Assembly (NCBI RefSeq): GCF_907164915.1
Contig: NC_061862.1
Coordinates: 4,902,358-4,966,357 of the forward strand
Length of the DNA stretch: 64,000 nt
From: Impatiens glandulifera
Taxonomy: Eukaryota; Streptophyta; Magnoliopsida; Ericales; Balsaminaceae
Reading direction: 5' to 3'
Positions 9,706 through 21,183 of this stretch are shown here, one piece after another (position 1 is the stretch's first letter; the number at the start of each line of letters is the position of its first letter). Position numbers and translations under genes: made by a program. The notes under the pieces were generated by a model, which made no database searches, had not been told where the DNA came from, and worked only from the letters and a program-made list of their open reading frames with translations.

Positions 9706-12006
9706 TCTTCTGGGCTTCAGCGAGCTCTGCGAATGTAAGTTGTTGGTCGAGTAGTCGAGTCGCATCCTCATTTCGTTGAACCGCTATAGCCGGTGCAACA
9801 TCTTCAACTCTTTGGATATGTTGGGCCAGGTCTGCATCCGCTTGTATCGTTTCCTTTTGAATCCGGACTTGCTCGTCCTCGGCATCTTAAATCTTTTGAG
9901 CCGCGATTTCATTCGTCTTTACAAGTGCTTTGTCGGCTTCCAGCTTTGCTGCTACCATCTCCGCCAGTTGTTCGGTGACCGCCTTTAGATCGGCTTCGGT
10001 CTTGGCATTCTTCTCCTCAAGCGATGTTATTTTTTCAAGTATGGATCCGGCCTGGACACCGGACTGAGACTGATTCCCTTCAATAGTATTCAGCCTTTGA
10101 TTTGTTGTTATTAGGTGGAGATTTACCAAACCGACCTGTTGGTTGGTATGAACAATATCGGTCTCCAACTTCTTAGTTACGGCCTCTAATGTCTTAGTTT
10201 GTTCAGTTGTTTCGCCGAATAGAAGATCAGTAAGACCGTATTTTTCCTCAACGGACGTAATCCGTTCAACCGTGGCTTCCAGCTGTTTATCGGTAGATTC
10301 AATTAACTCGATAGATTTTGCTATGGCTTCCTTTATTTTCTTTTGCCACGGCAGGATGGATTCATTGACAAATTCCTCGATAATGTCCTTGACCCTATCC
10401 TCTATTACAGCCGGCACCGATGCATTGTCGGTTTGCGGAGATCCTAGCCGATCAGTGGGCGGTGTACCCATTTCGATTTCGGTGCTGTTGATTATGGGTT
10501 CCGGTGGAGGGGAGGTATGTTCGGCCTCGTTCGGATTCGGACCTCCATCATCCTCAAGATGAGATCTGGAGAAAAGTGACGCCTCTTTGTGAGCGGGTTC
10601 CGATTCTAACTGTGCCAGCTCATCGGTTAGTTCCTGTTCTTTAACCGTTAGCATGTCCAGCACTAAGCCTGGAACGGGGAATCCTCCGTCCCAGGGACAT
10701 ATTTTTTACGAAGATGAAGGATATGGTCAGAAAGCTCTGTCAACCGTGCATGCGGTTCGACCATCCTTCCTCTTCGAAGAGCGGTCACCACGTCCTTGGC
10801 TCTTGTAAGTTTGAGCACCGCCGCTTCCATGTCAATCATCTTCTCATACCTTCGGTCATCGGGATGCTCCGGTAACATGTTAGCAAAAAGGGTTTCCTGC
10901 CGAATAAGAGCCCATTGAAAATAGACGTCGCTTGCAGCGTGAGCCTGAACGTGGAGTTGATCCAATATTTTGGAGACGAGATCCTCTCCCAGTTGCCGAA
11001 TGTGTTCATCCGAGGATTCATTTCTTTCTGGTTGCCTGCCCGAACCGGTATCAATATCATCATTTCTGGCCGATTGTTCTTCGACCACCTTCTCTTTCCC
11101 TTTGCTAGACCGATCCGCCTCAGTGCTGTGTGAGAGAGTCCGGCTAGAGCTTGAAGCCGAGTTTTCTGGATTAAGTGTGTCAGTCTGAATACTAGCCGAC
11201 CTGGTCGGTTGCGAGGTTGCCTTGCTTCCGGACTGTTCACCTGCCGGAGCCTTCTTCTTCTTAGGCTTAGATTTCCCTTTGCGGGCGGAGACCTTTGTCT
11301 TGCCCGATTTATCCTCCGGTTTCAAAAAGTGATGGGATTTTATGATTTTGCTGGGGGAGATGAAAACGCCTAGGCCGGTTTCAGCGTTGAAATGGCGTAT
11401 CAGTTTGCCGAGTGGAACGACGTAACCCCACGACCGTTTGGATGATGGATCCACCATCTCACGTAGGTTAGAGAAGATTAACTTGGCCCAGTTGATTTTA
11501 GTGTCGTTGACTAAACCGACAATCATATCGATCTTCAATCGTGTGAGGCTATCATAGTTGCCTCTCTGTCCTTGAACCAACTTTGATAGAATCTCGCAGG
11601 GCGGTGTAAATTCCGGTTTGAGGGAGTTTTTCTTACTGGATACTGCTATCGGTACATCGGTATCCGAAACATCCCGGTAAACCGCTTGTAATGTATCCTC
11701 GTCCGTAGGCACCGAGAAGTTGCTCCCCTCCGCTGGTAAGTGGAGAACCTCAGCAACCGACTCCATTGTGAGTTTGAACAGTTTTCCGCCGATTATTGCG
11801 GTTATGGTTCCTTCGCTGTGTACGGCAGTTTGAAAGAATTCATTGACCGCTTCTTGATACAGAATGAACGGTCCATTCAAGAAGTGTTCAAGACTGGACT
11901 CAGAGATTTGAGTTAACACTCGTTTAGCTTCCGCCGATCCATTTGCTCGAATTTCTTCGAAATCGACTTGGAAGATGTGGGTAAAAAGCACAGATTCGCG
12001 ACCCAT
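9706..12006 (-). pseudogene. Large ORF A of a repeated retroelement-associated family
   Basis: The ORF runs from ATG 12006 with an N-terminal globular domain (FQVDFEEI, VAEVLHLPAEG, INWAKLIFSNLREMV), a basic and Ser-rich linker (KSKPKKKKAPAG), and a helical C-terminal part. A stop at 10663 and a shift to the adjacent frame break it. The continuation (MLTVKEQELTDEL) is strongly coiled-coil, has a stop at 9887, and reads on to about 9706, where the locus joins the copia gag of the other strand. ORFs B and C share the N-terminal domain. I recall similar predicted proteins in asterid genomes under unreliable names; function unknown. Confidence 0.6.
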
Positions 12007-12497
12007 TGTGAGTTTGAGAGACAGAGAGATTGAGAGTTTGAAAGCTTGAGAGATTCGAGAGCTAGAGAGAGAAAGCAGTTTCGCGGAAGAATGAAATAAA
12101 ATGGCTAAAGAACGTATTTATAGTCGCGGGATGGAATTCCAACCGCCGCGGACCGTCACATCAGGATTAGGCGGGAGATTTCCCTCCAAAATATCATTGG
12201 GCGGCAAGCGATGGGCGGGAAACTTTGAGCGATAAGATTGAGCGGGAATGCGGTTATTTTTGTAACCGTTGATTAAGAGAGCGGTGTTTTAGTGTAACCG
12301 TTTTATTTATGAGGCGGTTATTTAACCGGTGATGAAGCGGTTAGCGATTTTAACCGGTTGAACATTTAAACCGATATTTTAACTTTGTGAGCTTGAGCCG
12401 ATTTTCGAACTTAATAATTTAACTGACCATATGATTGAAAGACATAATTGATACCGATACAGAGATCGGTTTGAGATACGCAAAAAGGAAATGAAAA
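12007..12497 (-). promoter_or_regulatory. Leader region dense in AACCG/CGGTT motifs
   Basis: The spacer upstream of ORF A is GC-richer than the flanks and carries AACCG or its complement at least seven times in 12240-12390, including the palindrome AACCGGTT. The same motif is frequent in the LTR at 15456-16746. This suggests a shared regulatory or compositional signature, but no factor can be named with certainty. Confidence 0.35.
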
Positions 12498-13199
12498 TTA
12501 CATAACAGACATTTTAGTGAGTTTGTCAATCGCCACTTCCTCGTTGAGGACATTCGAGGGGTTCACCGGGGTACCCGGTCCAAGATTTGGATGGTGTGTA
12601 CAAAGAAGTCGACTTATGTGGGGAGCATAGCCGAAACCTTTCTTTGTCTCGACCATGGTCTTCAAATTATTGAAGATGACCGATGACCAGTTGATGGGGG
12701 TGTCGCTGACGATGTAGGTCATCATGTCGAAGACCTTCTTAGAGTAGTTCTGGTTCGGAGATTGACAGATGATCAATCGATTGACAATCTCGTGAAGGAG
12801 TTGGATGTGACGGGCGAGGCGGGTTTTCAGACCGTAGTTCTCCACCGATACTTCGGTTCCGGAGAACATTTCGGCATAGTCAACTTCTGCACTCCCCACC
12901 CGGGATGGGAAATCGGAGAACCCTTCAGTGGACAAATTGAACATCCGGGAGAATCCACTTTCATGAAGAACAAAAATGTGGTTTTTCACGACGGAAGTAA
13001 TGGCATCGCCGAACATGGCTACATTGTTGAAGAATTCCATCACTTCTGGAATGAACATGGGTTCGGATTCTTCGAGAAAATCACGAAGGCCGGTATCGTT
13101 GAGGGATTCAAAGAGGATTTCCCTCACTTCAACATCCTCCATGTTGAGGACGGAGTCGAAATCAATGCATAGATAATTCCTTAGGATACGGTTAGACAT
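12498..13199 (-). CDS. ORF B, 233 residues, same family as ORF A N-terminus
   Basis: An uninterrupted frame from ATG 13199 to 12498. It shares with ORFs A and C the order IDFDSV, FEFFNNVAM-type segment, MFNLSTEGF, then FDMMTYIVSDTPINWSSVIF and FNNLKTMVETKKGFGYAPHI. It lacks the linker and coiled coil of ORF A. No catalytic motif is visible. Location within the minus-strand copia block and the tandem arrangement with A and C suggest element-borne duplication. Confidence 0.55.
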   Translation of the reverse strand: MSNRILRNYLCIDFDSVLNMEDVEVREILFESLNDTGLRDFLEESEPMFIPEVMEFFNNVAMFGDAITSVVKNHIFVLHESGFSRMFNLSTEGFSDFPSRVGSAEVDYAEMFSGTEVSVENYGLKTRLARHIQLLHEIVNRLIICQSPNQNYSKKVFDMMTYIVSDTPINWSSVIFNNLKTMVETKKGFGYAPHISRLLCTHHPNLGPGTPVNPSNVLNEEVAIDKLTKMSVM

Positions 13200-13617
13200 T
13201 CTTTCAAATCTTGCTAAGAGAGAGAGAGCTTAAGAAATTATAAGTTGTTTGGAGGTATGTGGAATGATAGAGGGAGGTTCCTTATATATATTTGAAATTG
13301 GAGGGAAAATATGACCATTTAATGCTAATATTCTGTTTTGTCTTATTAATGTTGGGAATATTTATGTTTCCAAAACTCCTTGGGAAGGAGTTATTTTTGA
13401 CCGGTTGCGGAGCTCGAGATGGGGAATCTAGTTGGGAAGTAACTAGGTTTGTGTAGTTTCCCATGTGGTTGGAATTCAAAAGTTACTTTTCATTAATGAA
13501 AGTGGAGTTACAACAAACCGAAGGAAACACATAGATTAACCGAAAAGATCATAATGGAGTAGGATGACAATACAACCAGTACATACAACAAAATGACCGG
13601 TTGTAAGAAGGAGTGAC

Positions 13618-14334
13618 TTAATTTCCGGAGGAGTTGAGATGTCGGTTCTTCTTCTTCCAGGCCTTCTCGAACCGCTCATAGAAGGAGTCGGTGATTTCCC
13701 TGGTCACAACTTGGGACTGGTTCAGCCCCTCGCCCGGACATAGCGGAACTCCGAGTTCCATGAGTAGGGAGCTGATCTGGGGAATGAAACCGGTATGACG
13801 AGTGGTGATCATCCAGATCAGGATGTCGAACAACACCCTGGACCAGTTGACCAGGGTATCGGTTGTGATAGCGGTCATCATGTTGAAGACGGTGGTGCAG
13901 TAGGTGTTCTTGACATCCTTTCCTAGGATGGCTCGACCGAAGTTCAGAGATATTTCGGCTTTTAGTTCAAACGGAACATCCAGATCGGTGAGACCTTGCT
14001 TTGGAAGGTCGAAACATCTAGCAAAGTCACACTCAGAAAAATTAAACACGGTTCCTCCAACCCTAGATTGAATGAGGGTATCAAAGTATGGAGTACCGCG
14101 GAAAACCCTTGTGTTGTGGAAGAATTCCTGAACGGTTTCAGGGAAGATGACATGTTTGTCATCTAAGAAGGGTTTTAGACCGATGTTTCCAAGAGACTTG
14201 ATCATTTTAAAAATCTCATAATGCTCTGTCCATTGAGTGAAATCAAAATCAACTTGGAGAATGTTTTGGAACTGAGATATTTTTGTCTTAGTGAGATGAT
14301 TTTTGATGTTTGTGGATATTTGGTTGATATTCAT
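13618..14334 (-). CDS. ORF C, 238 residues, same family as ORFs A and B
   Basis: An uninterrupted frame from ATG 14334 to 13618 with the family pattern: ILQVDFDF near residue 26, VQEFFHNTRVF, CFDLPKQGLTD, FNMMTAITTDTLVNWSRVLF and GFIPQISSLLMELG. The C-terminus is basic (KKKNRHL). The three paralogues differ strongly in sequence, so the duplication is old, yet B and C have no stop, which may point to selection or recent insertion. Confidence 0.55.
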   Translation of the reverse strand: MNINQISTNIKNHLTKTKISQFQNILQVDFDFTQWTEHYEIFKMIKSLGNIGLKPFLDDKHVIFPETVQEFFHNTRVFRGTPYFDTLIQSRVGGTVFNFSECDFARCFDLPKQGLTDLDVPFELKAEISLNFGRAILGKDVKNTYCTTVFNMMTAITTDTLVNWSRVLFDILIWMITTRHTGFIPQISSLLMELGVPLCPGEGLNQSQVVTREITDSFYERFEKAWKKKNRHLNSSGN

Positions 14335-14724
14335 CTAAATTATATATTAGTTGAAGGATGATAGTATTATCCAGTAGGTAGCAGTTAATGTAGTCTATTG
14401 ACCATATGATAAAAGGATTTGCATGAATTAAGTATGTCTAAAACCTAAGGTGTGAGTCATAGGCCTTGACGGTGAGAGATATCATATCTTAACGTCTTTT
14501 AAGGTATGACTATTTTGCTTAGAAAAAGTATCTTTTCAAAACAGATACATCTAAACCCAGACAGTTGTTCCGCTTTTGTTAGGAGACCAAATAATCCAAA
14601 ATATATTATATTCAAACCGGTCGGTTTTCAGTCATTGGTCCCGATGCGGTTAATTAGTGAATTCTTTAGTAAATTCACAGGGAGAGTCAAATACGTGTTC
14701 CTCATCTTTAGTAAATTCTTCACA

Positions 14725-15416
14725 GGGAGAGTCAAATACCTATTCCTCATTTGCCATGAGACATGTGAGTTCATTATCACTGTCACTGTGAGCCCATAAA
14801 GTTCCTCCATCATCGGCTATCAGTTCTTTTTGAATTTCTTTTCCTTCACCGGTTTGTTGGTAGTTATTTCGGTGGTTTTGATCATCCGGTTTCCGGTCAT
14901 CCCGTCTTGGTTTTCTGCATTCCCACCTGAAATATCCCAAACAATTGCAATTATAGCATCTAACATTAGATTTATCACCGTAGTTATTGTTTGTCGGTTG
15001 GCTTCTCTTCATGAATTTGCCAAACTTCTGTGCAAGCATTGCCATAACATCCTCGGTGAACTGTTCAGCGGTTCTGATCGGTGCAGGAGCAACCGGTTCC
15101 ATGGATGTGAATAAGGCCTTTGTAGAGGTTGAAGCTGAGACTTCATCTTCAATCCTAGATCTCATTTCAAACACATATGCTTACAGAAGGTATTCCTGTT
15201 CAAACCGTTGATGATGTGGTTTCTAGCATGGTTGTCCAGATTATTTCTTCTCCTATCTTCTTTTGTACATTCCTCCCTATCTTTATCAATATTTATCGGT
15301 CCTTCAGTCAGGATGAACTGCATCTCGTCATCCATAGTGATTAAGTGCAGGTGCATGCGTGCCTTCCAGTTGACGAAATCATCACCTTTTAGCATTGAAG
15401 GCTTATCGAGAGTCAT
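14725..15416 (-). pseudogene. Decayed Ty1/copia gag (minus strand)
   Basis: From ATG 15416 the frame gives a copia Gag start (SMLKGDDFVNWKARM), and from 15174 a later part (SRIEDEV, FGKFMKR) with a zinc knuckle, CYNCNCLGYFRWEC, in which the CCHC histidine is replaced by Tyr. The middle of gag, roughly 150 residues, is missing at about 15170-15180. A short direct repeat (CACAGGGAGAGTCAAATAC, twice) lies at 14680-14740. No pol follows; ORFs C, B and A lie where pol would be. Confidence 0.75.
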
Positions 15417-15440
15417 GCTTGCTTGGGTATTGAAACTAAC

Positions 15441-15453
15441 TGCTCTAATACCA
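15441..15453 (-). other. Primer-binding site of the minus-strand copia
   Basis: The complement reads TGGTATTAGAGCA, a one-base variant of the initiator tRNA-Met primer site, placed two nt inside the LTR end. Confidence 0.7.
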
Positions 15454-15455
15454 AT

Positions 15456-16746
15456 TGTTAGGATTTAGGTCGCGGATGGAGGACCGGTGTCTGGCAGGTT
15501 TGCACTCAAAGGTTGGCGTTTAATCCGGTTAGAGATTAATACCGGGTTTCAATACTACATAGGCTGTCACAAACCCTTAAACCGAGTTCAAGTGCGGAAG
15601 TGGTTTGTTTCAGACTGAAGCAACACGCACACAGGATGAGTAGGACCAAATTTGAATAAAGTCGGTTTGAGATTAGAAGGTCGGTTTGAGACTTAGTAAA
15701 TTGATAAAAGTGATGTAAATCGATTAGGGTGGTATGGGTCGGTTAGTATGGATCGGTTAGAATGTAAATCCAGCAGAAAGTAAAGAGCAAGACAAGTTTT
15801 TATGGATGTTCGGAGATAAAACTCCTACGTCACCCCTTCTTCTCGAAACCGCGAGAAGGATATTCACTAAGGAATACATACGCACAATCCGATCGAGACT
15901 TATTTGCTGCTCGATAACACTCGTACAATTCTCACCGAAATTGTAATCTCACTTCAAATGCACACTTAAGCTCTTTTAATTTAGAGAGATAAAGACCACT
16001 TATAACATGGGTTGGTGTAGCTCTTAAATATTTTCTCTTGTAACTTGTAACTGCATTTACTCCTCTTCAGCTCCTTCTTTTATAGGTGAAATGTGCCAAC
16101 GGTCACATTTCTTTTCCTTGAATCTGATTGGTTGAGCAGAGGTTTAGTGATTCAGACCTGGCGGTTTAGGCTTCTAGTGCGTAGGTCAAACCGGCTAGGT
16201 TTGTCTTTTACTTAATGTAGCACTATCGGTTGGACAGTTGCCGGCACCTAGAATGTTGTGCCTCTGACTTATCCCAGAATGGAAAGATCTTCTTCAGGCA
16301 GTTGTCTGCATCCTGTAGAGTATCCTCAGACTTGTATGGATAGGGAAATGTTACAGTTTGTCTCTTTGGTATCATCTTCCGCAGATACTCAAAGTGTTTG
16401 TTTGCACCGATTTGTAGATTGTACTTAGTTTGATGTTCTTGGCTTCTTTCTCTAAGTAGCTTCTTCATTAGTTTTCTGGATTGATGTATTTCGGTTTAGA
16501 ATGTCTACCGGTTGTTTGAGTTAACCGGATGACTTTAGGTTTTTCATAGCTTCAGGTTTGTTCGGTTTTGGTTACATCTTTTGCCTTGTCTTCTAACCTG
16601 TCTTGTTTTCCTGATTGGTTATGTTCTTGGCCAGTTGGGTTGCTTGATCGGTTGGATAACTTGACCGATCCTGATTCTTTAACCGTTCCTGCACAGGAAG
16701 TTTGTTTTTGTTAAGTTCTATTTAACCGGTCTTATTTTATCTAACA
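15456..16746 (-). mobile_element. Ty1/copia LTR (about 1291 bp), minus strand
   Basis: The ends on the minus strand are TGTTAG at 16746 and CTAACA at 15456, and the primer site follows. A TATAAAAG box on the minus strand at 16077-16084 marks the likely LTR promoter. The LTR is rich in CGGTT/AACCG motifs, as is the region around ORFs A-C. No partner LTR is present in the window. The outer flank at 16747 is sequence of the dispersed 16.75-17.09/29.5-29.8 kb repeat family, the insertion target. Confidence 0.75.
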
Positions 16747-17090
16747 GAAGTGACTAGACAAAACAAAACGAAGTAGTGTCATTGACATAACAAATGTCGC
16801 AAGTCTATGTCAAAAGATGAATAAGTCCATTTATTTAGTTATACATTCCTTGAACTATTTTTTATCTATATTCGCTTAGATAGACACTTCGATCTTAAAC
16901 TGAAATATTCTGGAACTACAAAGATAGTTATTAAATCATTATCACCGCATAAAAGTATTGCTCCAAAGTATGTTTAATTGGTTACAATTCTCTTTTGATT
17001 TTGCGCTATTAATTTCACTATTATTAGTGAGCAATGATAGAATAATTCCATCATATTTATAGACCATTCTTTATTTTCTCGAAAATGGTG
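16747..17090 (+). repeat. Dispersed repeat piece flanking the CACTA-like element family
   Basis: This matches 29530-29835 (same strand) and, inverted, 21190-21480 and 46530-46830. Unlike those copies, it is not followed by the CACTA-like end; it continues into a Ty3 fragment with two tandem TGATCATCCTACCGGA units. Confidence 0.7.
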
Positions 17091-17129
17091 ATCATCCTAC
17101 CGGAACTGATCATCCTACCGGACAAAATT

Positions 17130-17665
17130 CAATATATTAGTCGCTACATTAGTAAGTTCACCTCCAATTGTGATTCTCTCTTCAAGCTTTTGAAGAAGGG
17201 TCAAAAGTTGTCTGGAGTGATACTCATTAACATGTCCTAGAGAAGGTGAAGGCGTATTTGCAATCCCTTCCTATCCTCATGTCTCTGAGGCCAGGAGTTC
17301 TTTGATTCTTCACTTCACTATCACTGAGTCATCCATAGAGAGCATTCTAGCCCAGGAGAATAAAATCAAAGAAGATGTGCCAATCTACTACATCATAAAA
17401 AGGATGACCGATTATGAGTTAAATGACTCTTCTGAGACGCATGGCGAGGGAGTTCAACCAGAAGGTCAAGCCTAGGCATCTTGTTGTCAGAGATCTTGTT
17501 TTCAAGAAGACCTGAAAGTTGTAGGATCCTAGAGGGAAGTTCCAACAGCTATGGGAGGGACCTTTTGTCATCAAACATATCTTTTCAAGAGGAGTTGTGT
17601 GTTTCACTTCTCTCGATGGCGATGAATGCTCATCCCCTTTTAATCTTGATATGCTATAGAAATAT
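17130..17665 (+). mobile_element. Ty3 fragment: RT thumb/RNase H start joined to integrase C-terminus
   Basis: The first half matches the RT thumb (QYISRYIS-type, LFKLLKKGQKL) and RNase H start of the element at 6244. At about 17436 it jumps to the integrase C-terminal domain (FNQKVKPRHLVVRDLVFKK, LWEGPFVIKHIFSRG) and a terminal KYYV. Several stops are present. It is a deletion derivative of the same lineage. Confidence 0.7.
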
Positions 17666-18081
17666 TATGTTTGAAATGGAGAAAATGTCGTGTGTTTGAT
17701 TTATTTTTATTTTCTTTCTAAAAAATTCTTCATTTCACGTTATGCCATGATTGTCAAAGATTTTCCCGAACAGAGTGAACACTTAAATCCCATGTTTTTA
17801 GAAACTTGACCTTTGCAATCACGTTGAAAAGTTTTTTTAAATGCATTTGCAAAAATGCCCATAATATGAAAACTAGGGATCCAAAAACAATGCCATAGAA
17901 TACATGCTTAAATATAAATACAAAAAAACAATGTTGTACTCATGATATGTATTTTCTGAAATAATACATATATTTCCCACCATGAATAAATTCATTCAAA
18001 TAATCAACCAAATACTTTATTTTTATAATATTTTAAACATTTAACCCAAATGACATAAGTTAAGAAGGTTTGAAAGACAAC

Positions 18082-18722
18082 CTCATAATCACCTCCGGAA
18101 ATAGGGTCTTCCCAATTCGGATCTTCATTCTCGAAACCCCATGTTGCAAAATCTTCAATTCCAGTATCATCCAACTCAACATTATCATTAATGTTGTAAG
18201 TTTCATAAAATTCTTCATTTACACTATCAACTGAAGTAAACATAATGAGTGACCTTTGACTACTTTCATCAAATAGATTCACTATGTGCTTGAGTGAGGG
18301 AGAAATCTCCTCCGACATGCCTATGGAATTCACCATCCTGTCAATGCAATCTATATGGATCATAACAAGAAAAATTTCACAAAGAGATGTAAGAGTAAAG
18401 GATAACAACACATTGTAATTGTTAGCATACCAATATCTAGTCAAGTTTGTCCTTTATACTAAACAACTTATATTTATTTTATATTTCATTTCAGGTCCTA
18501 TAAAATGAGAATAGATTCCTAGGTTATAAACAAGAAATGAATAGTGTGGAAATCTATACTCTCCTCCCTACAAATTTCCCTTTTATATTTCCCATTGAAA
18601 CAAAGTCATAATCACCATGAAATCAAAACCAACATACCTTTGGCGAAAGAAAGATCAATACTATCAAATTTCTTGACATTGAGGGACTCAAATGACTATT
18701 AAAGTGTTGATGAAGGCGATAC
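18082..18722 (-). pseudogene. Captured CAP-H-like condensin exons, copy 1
   Basis: Exon 1 (18722-18638) follows a CAG acceptor and ends at a GT donor. In other copies it reads STLESSFESLNVKKFD then SIDLSFAK. Exon 2 (18337-18082), also with acceptor and donor, reads VNSIGMSEEISPSLKHIVN to TWGFENEDPNWEDPISGGDY. The order and motifs resemble plant condensin subunit CAP-H (kleisin-gamma, chromosome condensation), whose STLE..LNVKKFD, DLSFAK and EISP(S/T)L stretches I recall. The KKFD-SIDLSFAK joint implies deletion of intervening coding sequence. Exons for both ends of the protein are missing here. Confidence 0.6.
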
Positions 18723-18984
18723 CTGCAAATGCATTCACCCTTAGTTTTGAAATCATCATTTTGTGAAACAATTATTATTACTGAATACTAACCTTCTAGT
18801 CTGACTCTTTCTTAGAATTATTGGAGAATAAGATTAGGAGAAGTTATTTGAGAAAACCTACACCCACATGGATAAATGATTGTATCGTTAAATAATGTGG
18901 GCATTTTAAAACTATTCGTTCAAAATATAATCCTTCTGTTAAACAATCTACCTTGATACCCTAATAACATTATATGACAAAACA

Positions 18985-19290
18985 TAATCTACTAATGGTG
19001 CTACAACAACTGTCCATCTGATCCAACAAACACAAGTTATATTTATCCATTGGTTAAAAACTAACTTTTTTAACAATACTATATAACCCCAGTTATGTTA
19101 TAGGCCTTTCCATTGATATAATATAAGCATAATGGAAAAACATAATCTACTAATAGTGCGACAACAACTGTCCATCTGATCCAACAGACACAAGTTATAT
19201 TTATCCATTGGTTAAAAACTAACTTTTTTAACAATACTATATAACCCCAGTTATGTTATAGGCCTTTCCATTGATATAATATAAGCACCA
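18985..19290 (-). repeat. 155-bp tandem duplication, inverted copy
   Basis: Mirror image of the two-unit block at 617-930. It lies upstream of the CAP-H-like exon, consistent with an intron or 5' flank of that gene. Confidence 0.75.
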
Positions 19291-20285
19291 GTGGTAGAAT
19301 AGTTTCCAAACATTCCATTCACTTTGGTGACTAGTACTCGTTTTCTGTACCCTGTATAAAACTGATTTTATAAATTTATACATATCAAACAAAAAAAATA
19401 CTCAATAAAGACAAGAAAGTACATTAACAGGTGATAGAAAATTAAAGCAATCCAATTAGGAACAACCAAAGAATCATTGATCGGGCATAACGATTGGGGA
19501 ATTCATAACACCCTTCCTAATAAAACCTATATTAAATGTCACCATAAACAAGTAAAATTACAAGGAATTCATCCACCTCTTCCTTTCTTGTGATTGTGAT
19601 GATTCTCAATACCACTATACCAGAAAATACCAAATTCATATATATCCAAATTCGTCAAACATGTGCATACAACAAAGAATAAATCATTTCTTGTAGAGAC
19701 AAACAATGTTAAGAGATCCTCGAAAAAGATATGTATTCTTAGACGCTAATCTAATACCAGGACTATTGTTTGCCGTCTGATTATAAACAACCTCTGTCTC
19801 AGTTTAATTGAAAGATTTGTATGATTTATAAGCAGATGCAGAATTCAAACACACGATAATGGATATTGCTTGAGCCCTAATTTATTGGGATTCAAATTAG
19901 TTCAAGTTGTATCCCTGTAGCTAAATCAGAATTATGTGACCACTTTCATCATCACACTATAATGCAGGCACGAATATTATTACACAAACAAACATATCAA
20001 GGGAAAACATATTATCACTTGGGAAATTAAAGGTTGCGAGCTAATCATCTGGATTTTATACAAACTATATACATGTGAGTGCGCTTGTAAGTTGTAATTT
20101 GTATGGAGAGTACAACAGCTCACTCATAAAGATGGTTCAACTAAATAAGTCAAATATATATTCTAATTCATCCTTAAAACAAAGAAGTATAACCATTTCT
20201 CACTCATAAAGATGGTTTAATCATCTAGTATAGTGATAACAACCTAGCATCAAAATCCAACTGAAAATAACTGAGAAATCCAAAA
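19291..20285. repeat. Duplicated DNA of unknown nature
   Basis: This stretch recurs at 44630-45620, and its inner part (19602-20285) again at 48630-49313. A minus-strand frame of about 39 codons (about 19800-19680; motif PGIRLASKNTYLFRG) is kept in three copies and could be an exon of an unrecognised gene. Otherwise no signal. Confidence 0.4.
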
Positions 20286-21183
20286 CACTATAACAAGGGG
20301 CAAATCTATGAGCCAGACATGAAAAATAAAACCAGTGACCTAAATAAATCGCATATAAACCTCGTTGCATCCTTAAAACAGATAAGTAGAATCATTTATC
20401 ACTCAAAAGACTTCCAAGACCCGCAGATGAAGGAAAACCCTAATGGTCGGAGAAGAATGTAACAAACCTCGTGGGTGCGACAATCTGGCTGCGGAGAGTC
20501 AAGGGATGATAGTGCAGATGAAGGCAAGCCCTAATGGTTGAAGAAGAATGTAACTAACCTCGTGCGCACGACAATCTGGCTGCAGAGAGTAAAAGGATGA
20601 TACCACGGAAATCTGGTTGTAGAGAGTAGAAGGATGATAGTCTGATTAACACAGACAGAAGGATTTTTTAGGTTAGAAAGAATTGGTCAGCTTAGAAAGA
20701 AAATGAGTTAGGCTTGATAATTAAAAACTGATTCTAGTTTTAAAATACATATATATAAATTAAAATTTTATTATTAAATATAATATAATGTTTAATTTAT
20801 TTAATTTTGGTTTATATTAGTTTTTAATTTTAATTTAATTAATTTTAAATACTTAAATAAAAGACAAATGTTAATAAAAAAATTAATAATGTTATAAAAA
20901 TTTTAAAATTTATGAATTAAATTTTAGTGTAAATAAAATTTTAAGTCAAATTTTATTTTAAAATAGTGAAATAAAATATTTATAAAGTTTAAAAATAAAA
21001 CATAAAAATTATTAAGTTTATAATAGTTAAATTTCAAGGTTTTTAATAAAGTTTGTATATAAAAAAAATAAATGTGGTTGTAAAGTATAAAGGTTGCCAA
21101 AAGTTTTTTACTCTTTTAATTTTTACCCACGCTTAATAAGCGTTGACATATAAAGGTGGCTAAAAGTGTGTTTTGTTGTAGTG
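20286..21183 (-). mobile_element. CACTA-like nonautonomous element, copy 1
   Basis: The ends are CACTATAACAAGGGG at 20286 and, on the other strand, CACTACAACAAAAC ending at 21183. Near the 21183 end lie GTGG-type subterminal repeats and an ACGCTTA/TAAGCGT-type inverted motif. The interior carries the 91-bp tandem units (20440-20640) and long AT tracts. No transposase is encoded. The flanking 3 bp do not match, so a target duplication is not visible. Confidence 0.6.

Noticed and set aside
16223..16468. Minus-strand 81-codon frame in the copia LTR
   Set aside because: It lies wholly inside an LTR; no reason to treat it as a gene.
19286..19310. GCACCAGTGGTAGAATAG resembling the 5' half of tRNA-Gly (also at about 44622)
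   Set aside because: No anticodon arm or T arm follows; likely chance similarity in the 155-bp repeat flank.
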